Shown: positions 49,063-55,810 of the stretch, piece by piece | Position numbering within the stretch: the stretch's first letter is position 1 | How the letters are laid out: each line of letters begins with the position of its first letter | Source: Alphaproteobacteria bacterium | GTDB taxonomy: Bacteria > Pseudomonadota > Alphaproteobacteria > Micavibrionales > Micavibrionaceae | NCBI GenBank assembly: GCA_003245575.1 | Contig: QKCR01000088.1 | Location: forward strand, 1-55,810 | DNA length: 55,810 nucleotides | Reading direction: 5' to 3' | The notes under the pieces: model-generated | What the model saw: only the letters and a program-made list of their open reading frames with translations | Told to the model about the DNA's origin: nothing | The model's database searches: none | Translations under genes and position numbers: made by a program

Positions 49063-50220
49063 ATGTTTTCCTTCCTCAAATCAAAAAAGCAGACCAGTCT
49101 GTCCCATGATGACGAATTACGTGAATTTATGCGCCAAACAACCGAGTTCGTTCTCAAGGACTTTGGAGGGGTCACGTTGGAGGATCTGCAAGCCACCAAA
49201 GCAGGGCAGGCCATTATTGTTTTAAATGTGGCGACAAATGTATCGGATGAAACCGCATCAACGGTTCAGAAAACGCTTCAGTCGGAAATTGAAAAATTGA
49301 CGGCAATTAATAAGGCCACAATTGTTTTGACATCCGCCGAAGCCAGAAACGAAAACAAGGCTCCACAAAAAGCATCCCCCTTTGCGCCGTCAGTGATACC
49401 ACAAGCACAAGCTGCTAAAGTTCCAAACGTAAAAGATATAATTGCAGTCTCATCAGGCAAAGGCGGAGTAGGGAAATCAACTGTTGCAATTAACCTTGCA
49501 TTGGCAATTGCAAAGACAGGAAAAAAAGTTGGTCTTCTGGACGCAGATATTTATGGCCCGTCTATTCCCCGTCTGGCAGGAGTACCAACAGCAAAAGCCG
49601 AGAAGGATACAGAGGACTGACGACTGGCCCCGATCGAAGCGCATGGCCTTAAGTTAATGTCGATGGGCTTCCTAGTGGATGAAAGCGCACCGATGATCTG
49701 GCGTGGGCCGATGGTGCAATCCGCACTTCTTCAAATGGTCCGCGATGTCGCGTGGGACGGGCTTGATGTTCTTGTCATTGATATGCCGCCGGGAACAGGG
49801 GATATTCATCTGACATTGGCGCAACGCGTACCGCTGTCAGGCGGAGTAGTTGTCTCGACCCCACAAGACATTGCGTTGATTGACGCGCGAAAAGGGCTTG
49901 AGATGTTCCGCAAAGTCGCCGTGCCTGTATTGGGAATTGTCGAAAACATGTCTTATTATTGTTGCCCGAACTGTGGGCACCGTGAAGACATCTTCGGACA
50001 TGGCGGCGCAAAAACAGAATCGGAAAAACTGGGTGTGCCGTTCTTGGGCGAAATTCCGCTTCACAGCAAAATTCGGGAACTCTCTGATTTGGGAAAACCA
50101 ATCGTCATCGCGGACCCTGATAGCGAGCAGGCAAAAGTTTATTGTACGCTGGCGGAAACTGTCTTGAAAAATATAGATCAAGCGCAGAAACCTGCACCGC
50201 GTATTTCAATGGAAGACTAG
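49063..50220 (+). pseudogene. mrp: Mrp/ApbC (NBP35-type) Fe-S carrier ATPase interrupted by an in-frame TGA
   Basis: Iron-sulfur cluster carrier of the P-loop MinD family. The N-terminal part (49063-49620, 185 residues) has a MIP18-like domain and Walker [12 protein letters not shown] at 130-140. The C-terminal part, in the same frame, has LKLMSMGFLVDE, VIDMPPGTGDIHLTL and the cluster-binding CCPNC near 300. They are separated only by TGA at 49618-49620. The text across it, EDTED-stop-RLAPIEAHGL, is otherwise a continuous family sequence, and a single G-to-T change from GGA (Gly) would explain it. An internal ATG at 49657 lacks a ribosome site. Either a nonsense mutation, a sequencing error, or readthrough (UGA followed by C is leaky). 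Confidence 0.88.
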
Positions 50221-50224
50221 ATAA

Positions 50225-50896
50225 ATGGATTTGATTATCTTTGATAATGACGGAACACTCTCTGATTCCGAATTAATGAACTGTACCGTGACATCCGATA
50301 TTCTGACGTCTTACGGGTTCGAAAAATATACACCTGAATATTGCGTGCGCGAACTGGCTGGAAAATCGATGCCAATCGTCAAGGAAACGATTGAACAGGA
50401 ATACAACACAACATTGCCTGAAAATTTTATTCAGGAGTTTATAGATCAGGTCACCAGACAGATTCCGCAAAAACTTCAACCGGTTGACGGGGCTATTGCA
50501 GCTGTCAAGGAACTGGCGAAGTCTTATAAAATATGTGTGGCCTCGAACGGTGAACCTGAGAATGTCGAAGCCTGCATTGAAAAAATCGGATTAATGCCGG
50601 TCTTCGGACGGGACAAAGTGTTTACCAAGTCACTTGTCGCGAGAGGGAAGCCATCTCCTGATCTCTTTTTATATGCTGCCAATCGCATGGAAACGACTCC
50701 GGATCGGGCAATTGTGATTGAAGATACTGTCTCCGGTGTGCGTGCTGGTGTCGCAGCGGGCATGCATGTCTTGGGGATAACGGCTGTATCTCACCATCCG
50801 GAAGAGACAGCCAAATCATTGCTAAGCCTTGGTGCTAAAAGGGTTTTTTCGAATTGGCCGGAAATAACTGATTACATAAAAACGTCCTGTGGATAA
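50225..50896 (+). CDS. HAD-superfamily phosphatase (phosphoglycolate phosphatase-like)
   Basis: A 223-residue HAD hydrolase, subfamily IA. Motif I FDNDGTLSDSELMN (Asp nucleophile and Asp acid/base), motif II in VASNG, Lys of motif III near GRDKVFTKSLVARGKPSPD, motif IV in AIVIEDTVSGVRAGVAAGM. The cap is helical (about 18-85). Closest in style to 6-phosphogluconate/YieH-type or Gph phosphatases; the substrate cannot be told. Begins four bases after the mrp stop. A DnaA-box-like sequence at 50888 overlaps its end. Confidence 0.88.
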   Translation: MDLIIFDNDGTLSDSELMNCTVTSDILTSYGFEKYTPEYCVRELAGKSMPIVKETIEQEYNTTLPENFIQEFIDQVTRQIPQKLQPVDGAIAAVKELAKSYKICVASNGEPENVEACIEKIGLMPVFGRDKVFTKSLVARGKPSPDLFLYAANRMETTPDRAIVIEDTVSGVRAGVAAGMHVLGITAVSHHPEETAKSLLSLGAKRVFSNWPEITDYIKTSCG

Positions 50897-50912
50897 GTAA
50901 ATCTATTCGCAC

Positions 50913-50941
50913 TTGCAAATTGGAAAAAGGGCGTTTATGTT
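50913..50941 (+). promoter_or_regulatory. Likely acpP promoter
   Basis: TTGCAA (50913-50918), 17 bases, TATGTT (50936-50941), about 53 bases before the acpP start. Reasonable spacing and sequence for a vegetative promoter. Confidence 0.45.
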
Positions 50942-50993
50942 CCAACCGTTCTGAAAATGAAATGTTTAACAATACTTACGGGAACTGAAAATT

Positions 50994-51230
50994 ATGAGCG
51001 ATATTGCAGACCGCGTTAAAAAAATCGTCGTTGAGCACCTTAGCGTTGACGAGAGCAAAGTAACAGAAGGCGCTAGCTTCATTGACGATCTGGGAGCTGA
51101 CTCCTTGGATACGGTTGAGCTGGTTATGGCTTTCGAAGAAGAATTCAACATCGAAATTCCTGATGATGCAGCAGAAAAGATCCAAACATTTGGTGACGCT
51201 GTTAGCTTCATTAGCCAGAAAGCTGCCTAA
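50994..51230 (+). CDS. acpP: Acyl carrier protein
   Basis: Carrier of growing acyl chains in fatty-acid synthesis, 78 residues, acidic. The phosphopantetheine site is Ser in [31 protein letters not shown] is the usual opening. Followed by a terminator-like stem and then fabF, the conserved order. Confidence 0.97.
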   Translation: MSDIADRVKKIVVEHLSVDESKVTEGASFIDDLGADSLDTVELVMAFEEEFNIEIPDDAAEKIQTFGDAVSFISQKAA

Positions 51231-51247
51231 TTTCGATGCAGTGATTT

Positions 51248-51300
51248 TAAAGGGCCGTTTTCGCCATGGATTTAATGTCTTGGCGCGGCCCTTTTCTTTT
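51248..51300 (+). terminator. Stem-loop terminator or attenuator between acpP and fabF
   Basis: AAAGGGCCG and CGGCCCTTT flank an inner CGCC/GGCG stem, followed by TCTTTTGTTTT. It would let acpP be expressed above fabF. Confidence 0.7.
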
Positions 51301-51344
51301 GTTTTAATGCGGTAAATTCTGAATAAATCCGAGACTTAGAAAAA

Positions 51345-52616
51345 ATGATGAAACGCGTAGTAATTACTGGAATGGGAATTGTCTCTCCGCTCGGCGTGGG
51401 ACTGGACAAAAACTGGGCTGCTTTGACTTCAGGAAAAAGCGGTATTCGCAAAATCACACGTTTTGACGTGTCCGATATGTCCTCGCAGATTGCGGGTCTT
51501 GTGCCATATCAGAATGAAGGATTTGAAGACGGTTTTAACGCAGACAACGCGATGCCGCCGAAAGAGCAAAAGAAAGTCGATACATTTATTCTCTATGGAA
51601 TTATGGCGGCTGACGAAGCTGTGGCTGACTCAGGTTGGGCGCCGCAAACAGATGAAGAGCGTGAACGCACAGGCGTCATGATTGGCTCAGGCATCGGTGG
51701 CTTGCAAAGTATCTACGAAACATCCGAAACATTGATTCAAAAAGGCCCGCGCCGCGTATCTCCATTCGCAGTTCCTGCAATGCTGATTAACTTGGCATCC
51801 GGTCACGTCTCTATTAAGCACGGCTTTAAAGGCCCGAACCATTCTGTTGTAACAGCTTGCGCGACGGGTTCTCACGCGATTGGGGATGCTGCCCGTCTCA
51901 TCGCTTTGGGTGATGCCGATGTGATGGTGGCAGGCGGAGCAGAAGCAGCCGTCAACCGTTTGGGTGTAGCATCCTTTGCGGCATGCCGCGCACTCTCGAC
52001 TTCTTATAATGATAACCCTGAAGCAGCCTCACGTCCGTTCGACGAAGGTCGTGACGGATTTGTCATCGCCGAAGGTTCCGGTATCGTGGTTCTGGAAGAA
52101 TTGGAGCACGCGAAGAAACGCGGTGCGAAAATTTATGCGGAAGTAATCGGCTATGGTCTTTCAGGTGACGCCTATCACATCACCTCTCCGGCAGAAGACG
52201 GCGATGGTGGATTCCGCGCAATGAAAGCTGCTCTGAAACGTGCAGAAATCAATCCGGAAGACATCGACTATATCAACGCCCACGGAACATCGACCCCGAT
52301 GGGTGATGGTATCGAATGTGGCGCAGTCAAACGCCTTTTTGCCAACGCATTGGATAAAGTTTCCATGTCCTCGACCAAGTCGGCGATCGGACACTTGTTA
52401 GGCGCGGCTGGTGCAGTCGAAGCCATTTATACAATCAAGGCTATGAATACAGGTATTCTGCCACCGACACTCAATCTTGAGAACGTGTCAGAGCCATGTA
52501 AAGGAATTGATCTTGTTCCGAAAGTCGCAAAAGAAAAGAAAGTTAAATTGGCACTGTCCAACTCTTTCGGCTTTGGCGGCACCAATGCGTCTCTGGTTCT
52601 AAAAGCTTACGAGTAA
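51345..52616 (+). CDS. fabF: Beta-ketoacyl-ACP synthase II
   Basis: Condensing enzyme elongating acyl-ACP, 423 residues (thiolase fold). The catalytic Cys is in VVTACATGSHAIGDAARLI, the two His are in NAHGTSTPMGD and AIGHLLGAAGAVEAI, and the glycine-rich end is NSFGFGGTNASLVL. Start MMKRVVITGMGIVSPLG; a second ATG three bases on is equivalent. mltG follows six bases after the stop. Confidence 0.97.
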   Translation: MMKRVVITGMGIVSPLGVGLDKNWAALTSGKSGIRKITRFDVSDMSSQIAGLVPYQNEGFEDGFNADNAMPPKEQKKVDTFILYGIMAADEAVADSGWAPQTDEERERTGVMIGSGIGGLQSIYETSETLIQKGPRRVSPFAVPAMLINLASGHVSIKHGFKGPNHSVVTACATGSHAIGDAARLIALGDADVMVAGGAEAAVNRLGVASFAACRALSTSYNDNPEAASRPFDEGRDGFVIAEGSGIVVLEELEHAKKRGAKIYAEVIGYGLSGDAYHITSPAEDGDGGFRAMKAALKRAEINPEDIDYINAHGTSTPMGDGIECGAVKRLFANALDKVSMSSTKSAIGHLLGAAGAVEAIYTIKAMNTGILPPTLNLENVSEPCKGIDLVPKVAKEKKVKLALSNSFGFGGTNASLVLKAYE

Positions 52617-52622
52617 TAAGAT

Positions 52623-53612
52623 ATGAAATATGTGCTCTATCTGTTGCTGCTGGCAATAACGATTGCCGCAGCACTCTCGGCCTATTCAGTTTATCTCTAC
52701 GGACAAACCGGACCGTTTGATAGTGCGCAATCATTCCAGATCGAAAAAGGCAGCGGTGCACGCGGCATTGCAAGCCAACTCAAAGCTAAAAACCTGATCT
52801 CAAACGAACTTGTATTTTTGGCAACGCTCAAACTCAAAGGGCAGAGCGCGACGCTCAAAGCCGGAGAATATGAGATTCCCCCACATGCCACAATTGCCGA
52901 CATTCAGAACCAATTGATCGAAGGCCGTGTTGTTCAACGCAAATTTACCATTCCCGAGGGCCGCACCAGTTTTGAAATTGTCGGCATTTTAAACGCAACC
53001 GAAGGCCTGAGTGGTGAGATCAAAAATATTCCCACAGAAGGAACATTACTGCCCGATACATATCACTTCACATTGGATGAACCGCGCATCGAAAAAATCA
53101 ATCAGATGCAGCAAGCCATGAATGATGTGAAAACGGAACTCTGGGAAAGCCGTCAAAAAGATTTGCCGTTCACAACGTGGGAAGAAGCGGTAACGCTTGC
53201 CTCTATCGTTGAAAAAGAAACAGGCGTGGCCCATGAACGCAAAACCATTGCTGGGGTCTTTATCAACCGCTTGCGGCAAGGAATTGCCCTGCAATCTGAT
53301 CCGACTGTCATTTATGCGATCACCAAGGGAGCGCACAAAAATGAAGGGAAGGGACCACTGGGGCGCCGCTTATTGCTCAAAGACCTGCAAATAGACTCAC
53401 CCTATAATACCTACAAGAACGCAGGTCTGCCTCCTGGCCCCATCGCCAACCCGGGAAAAGACGCCATAGAGGCCGTTCTAAACCCCGAGAAGAACGACTT
53501 TATCTATTTCGTGGCTGACGGCACAGGCGGGCACGTATTCGCCAAAACCTTGGCCGAGCACAATAAAAACGTGGCGGAGTGGCGTAAGTTAAGGAATTTA
53601 AACGGAAAATGA
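52623..53612 (+). CDS. mltG: Endolytic transglycosylase MltG
   Basis: Inner-membrane lytic transglycosylase that terminates nascent glycan strands. 329 residues. One N-terminal helix (YVLYLLLLAITIAAALSAY), a LysM-like domain (FQIEKGSGARGIASQLKAK), then the YceG domain with catalytic Glu in ASIVEKETGVAHERKTIAGV, FINRL, QSDPTVIYA, SPYNTYKNAGLPPGPIANPG and FVADGTGGHVFAKTLAEHN. Neighbour of fabF as in many proteobacteria. Confidence 0.96.
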   Translation: MKYVLYLLLLAITIAAALSAYSVYLYGQTGPFDSAQSFQIEKGSGARGIASQLKAKNLISNELVFLATLKLKGQSATLKAGEYEIPPHATIADIQNQLIEGRVVQRKFTIPEGRTSFEIVGILNATEGLSGEIKNIPTEGTLLPDTYHFTLDEPRIEKINQMQQAMNDVKTELWESRQKDLPFTTWEEAVTLASIVEKETGVAHERKTIAGVFINRLRQGIALQSDPTVIYAITKGAHKNEGKGPLGRRLLLKDLQIDSPYNTYKNAGLPPGPIANPGKDAIEAVLNPEKNDFIYFVADGTGGHVFAKTLAEHNKNVAEWRKLRNLNGK

Positions 53613-53668
53613 TGGATTTCTTGGCAGACCTTGTATACAAATACAAAGGTATTTAGGAAAATAACAGC

Positions 53669-54625
53669 ATGTCCTCCTTAAAAAGACTGGTTATTCTTGA
53701 TCTGGATAACACCCTGTTTGATGCTCTGGGCCGCTGGGCCAGCTGCACGAAGAAGTTGGTTCAAGAATTCTCCGCAGTCAACAACATCCCGCAAGATACG
53801 GTCCATAGGTTGATCAAGGAAGCTCACGGGCAGCATCGTTTTAATGATGGCGCAGCATTGGTGGATGCCATGATCGAATCCGATCCTGCAATCATGGAGG
53901 GGCAAAGAAATCTCTCTGCGGAATGGCAACTCGCTAATCGTCGCGTAGCCTCGAACTGGCATGAAAACAGTCAGGACATGTCGTGGATGTATCGCGGCGT
54001 CATAGAAAGTTTAAAATTCTGGAAGCAACAGGGCGTCAAAGTCGTCATTGAAACGGATTGTGAAGTTGTTGCGGTTCACCGCAATCTTTATCTTTTGGGA
54101 AAAGAAGCCGAGCGCCGTGGGCAACTTGAAGCGGCCTCGTATATCGCCGACCTGATCGACGAAATTTATTGTCAGCCTGCAATTGCTGAATCTGCCATAT
54201 ATTTTTCGGATGTTGAAAGTGAAGCCCGAGAAATTCTTGCCGCCAAAACACATATATGGGATGACCGTCACTATAAACCCCATGCCGATCATGCAGAAAC
54301 CATTCTCCAGCGCACAGGCATGGCTGCGAATGAAACACTCTATATTGGGGACAGTTATAAAGACGGGGCAGAAGCTGCGTCGATCTCACCGCAGATAGAT
54401 TTTATATGGGCTAAATACGGGGCGCAGGTCACACAGGAAACACTGGATCTATATGAACGTGTCGGAAGCAAAAGCTTTACCTACGGCGAAGGCAGTGTGA
54501 TGGCTGCCATGCAGGAACGGGGCATCCACCCGCGCATCACGCTCACGAACGGCCTGAACGACGTCTTACCGCATTTCACATGGGTCGATAAAGCAAGACA
54601 AGTTCCTGTGCTGAATCAACCGTAA
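53669..54625 (+). CDS. HAD-superfamily hydrolase
   Basis: A 318-residue HAD protein. Motif I is VILDLDNTLFDALGRW, motif II in VVIETDCE (Thr), motif III Lys in the HYKPHADHA region, motif IV TLYIGDSYKDGAEAAS. A large helical insert (about 20-120) forms the cap. Longer than typical HAD phosphatases, with a C-terminal 60-residue extension (GEGSVMAAMQERGIHPRITL). Substrate unknown. Last gene before the AT-rich right edge. Confidence 0.85.
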   Translation: MSSLKRLVILDLDNTLFDALGRWASCTKKLVQEFSAVNNIPQDTVHRLIKEAHGQHRFNDGAALVDAMIESDPAIMEGQRNLSAEWQLANRRVASNWHENSQDMSWMYRGVIESLKFWKQQGVKVVIETDCEVVAVHRNLYLLGKEAERRGQLEAASYIADLIDEIYCQPAIAESAIYFSDVESEAREILAAKTHIWDDRHYKPHADHAETILQRTGMAANETLYIGDSYKDGAEAASISPQIDFIWAKYGAQVTQETLDLYERVGSKSFTYGEGSVMAAMQERGIHPRITLTNGLNDVLPHFTWVDKARQVPVLNQP

Positions 54626-54722
54626 ACTGTATATAGTTGTTTATTGAAGAGCAGGTTTTGTGTATAAATTTCTTTGAGAAGAAGGCTATACATAGATCTT
54701 TGTTTAAAATAATAGGTAGGAA

Positions 54723-55460
54723 ATGAAATATAATGAAAAAATTATAAATTCAATATCAGAGTTTATTAATGTTGTGGGGGAAACGGATGTTTTTGGGGCT
54801 ACGAAACCAATTTGGTATAGAGGGCAAGCCGATAAAGATTGGAAACTTCTGCCTAAGCTCCTGAGGAGTACTGATCAGCTTGCTAAAGAACGATATCTCA
54901 TCAGCAAGTTTAAGCAAAATGCTTCCTATGTATTAGATCGCTCTCCAGCTAGCGAATTTGAATGGTTATTCTTAATGCAACATTATGGGATTTCTACACG
55001 GCTCCTGGATTGGTCGGAAAGCCCACTTCCTGCATTATATTTTGCAGTTGAGAACGAGGAGCAGTGGGATAAAGATGGGGTTCTCTGGTGTTTGCTACCG
55101 TGCGAATTAAATTTAAAAAGTCATTACTCCGAGGAAGGGTTTGAAGAAGGCATACCATCATTTGACGAGAAGCAGCTAGAAACATACCAGCCTTCAAGTA
55201 TATCTGCAGAGAGAAGCTCTAAGTTATTTCCAATGGCTGCAATTGCTACCAGAAATAGTCATCGAATGGTTGCTCAGCAAGGAGTATTTACGATATCTCA
55301 TAGATACGCGGAATGTATGTCAAACATAGATGGGGGAAGTTTTTTATGGAGATATGTTATTCCGGCAGCAAGTAAGAAAAAAATTCTATTTGAACTAAAT
55401 ATGTTAGGGATCACCAAATTCCAATTATTCCCAGAACTTCAAAATATAACAAATTTATAG
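54723..55460 (+). CDS. FRG-domain protein
   Basis: A 245-residue protein with the FRG domain named for its conserved Phe/Tyr-Arg-Gly: IWYRGQADKDWKLLPKLLR at about 27-45, then FEWLFLMQHYGISTRLLDWS and PLPALYFAVEN, all diagnostic. FRG proteins occur in mobile and defence-associated contexts; biochemical role is unsettled. The gene is clearly more AT-rich than its upstream neighbours and is followed after eight bases by a DUF262 gene, suggesting a two-gene defence operon of foreign origin (inference). Confidence 0.88.
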   Translation: MKYNEKIINSISEFINVVGETDVFGATKPIWYRGQADKDWKLLPKLLRSTDQLAKERYLISKFKQNASYVLDRSPASEFEWLFLMQHYGISTRLLDWSESPLPALYFAVENEEQWDKDGVLWCLLPCELNLKSHYSEEGFEEGIPSFDEKQLETYQPSSISAERSSKLFPMAAIATRNSHRMVAQQGVFTISHRYAECMSNIDGGSFLWRYVIPAASKKKILFELNMLGITKFQLFPELQNITNL

Positions 55461-55468
55461 GGGCTCGT

Positions 55469-55810
55469 ATGTCAAGATTATCAACATACCCGATGCAAAA
55501 CAGTGCTATCCTGCGCATTAATGCAGAAAAAGATTATATAAATATCGACCCTGAGTATCAGAGGGAGGGTGGAGTTTGGGGATTAGAGAAGCGTCAACTA
55601 TTAATCGACTCTATTTTGAATGACTATGATATCCCCAAAATCTATTTTCATGTTTTGGTTGAAAATTCAAATTATAAATATGCTGTTATTGATGGTCGTC
55701 AAAGGCTTGAGGCTATATGGGGCTTTATAGAGGATAAGTTTCCTTTGGCCTCAGAATTTGTTTTTCAGGCTGATGAAAAAGTGAAAGCTGGGGGGCTAAA
55801 ATACTCTGAG
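55469..55810 (+). CDS. DUF262 (GmrSD-like) protein, N-terminal part (runs off window)
   Basis: A frame of 114 codons, open at the window edge. ATG 55469 has AGGGG upstream. The fragment has the DUF262 signature: INIDPEYQREGGVWGLEKRQ, LLIDSILNDYDIPKIYFH, and YAVIDGRQRLEAIWGF, with the DGRQR motif of the ParB/Srx-like nucleotide-binding fold. In GmrSD-type IV restriction systems this domain provides the GTPase/nuclease specificity half. Whether a C-terminal DUF1524 HNH nuclease follows cannot be seen. Confidence 0.85.
   Translation, partial: MSRLSTYPMQNSAILRINAEKDYINIDPEYQREGGVWGLEKRQLLIDSILNDYDIPKIYFHVLVENSNYKYAVIDGRQRLEAIWGFIEDKFPLASEFVFQADEKVKAGGLKYSE

Noticed and set aside
49618-49620. TGA read as Trp (altered genetic code) or selenocysteine
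   Set aside because: Other genes in the window end at TGA where the family ends, and the expected residue here is Gly in a non-catalytic loop; no SECIS-like stem was evident.
50888-50896. TGTGGATAA, a perfect DnaA box, near acpP
   Set aside because: A single box with no neighbours or AT-rich unwinding region; expected by chance in a window this size and no sign of an origin.

Overview
The window reads as a chromosomal segment of an alphaproteobacterium with moderate-to-low GC. Lineage clues are a Usg-family protein, an MbfA-type ferritin/VIT1 fusion, COX15-type heme A synthase, a UbiM-like hydroxylase, an RNase E whose S1 domain carries a long acidic/RG insert, and the order mutM-x-rpsT-dnaA-(HAD)-dnaN-recF-gyrB. 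Dot/Icm-type coupling genes in a free-living-looking genome would suit Micavibrionales or relatives, but that placement is inference. Most of the window is densely packed housekeeping sequence with short gaps.

Layout. 1-8.5 kb: a partial YdbH/AsmA-like envelope protein, parE, a secreted unknown, then der-bamB-yfgM in the familiar order (minus strand). 8.6-12.7 kb: icd, an L,D-transpeptidase, two tiny paralogous lipoproteins (one only 41 residues) and an AMIN/amidase_3 cell-wall amidase. 12.7-16.8 kb: RNase E with a long structured leader and a small exported unknown. 16.8-21.4 kb: a glycosyltransferase, heme A synthase, and a ferredoxin reductase / membrane protein / [2Fe-2S] ferredoxin group. 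21.5-24.7 kb: class III (anaerobic) ribonucleotide reductase nrdDG behind a promoter overlapped by a tandem NrdR-box pair, then usg. 25-27 kb: groES-groEL. 27-37.2 kb: mutM, rpsT, dnaA, a HAD protein on the opposite strand, dnaN, recF, gyrB.

37.2-42.1 kb is a minus-strand four-gene cassette: DotM/IcmP-like, a single-TM unknown, DotL/IcmO-like coupling ATPase, and a pilin-like protein without the usual Glu5. A tRNA-Thr(UGU) follows at 42.4 kb. 42.5-46.9 kb is redox and iron: HxlR regulator, YceI, flavodoxin-like protein, UbiM-like hydroxylase and MbfA. 46.9-53.6 kb holds hflKC, an Mrp/ApbC gene broken by one in-frame TGA, a HAD phosphatase, acpP-fabF and mltG. At the right edge (54.7 kb on) the sequence becomes visibly AT-richer and carries an FRG-domain protein and the start of a DUF262 (GmrSD-like) protein, probably the edge of a defence island.

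The points most worth a second look are the nonsense codon in mrp, the NrdR operator/promoter architecture, the dotM-X-dotL-pilin cassette, the micro-lipoprotein pair, the RNase E leader stem that ends exactly at the Shine-Dalgarno, and the FRG/DUF262 pair. No CRISPR array, insertion sequence, rRNA or prophage was seen.
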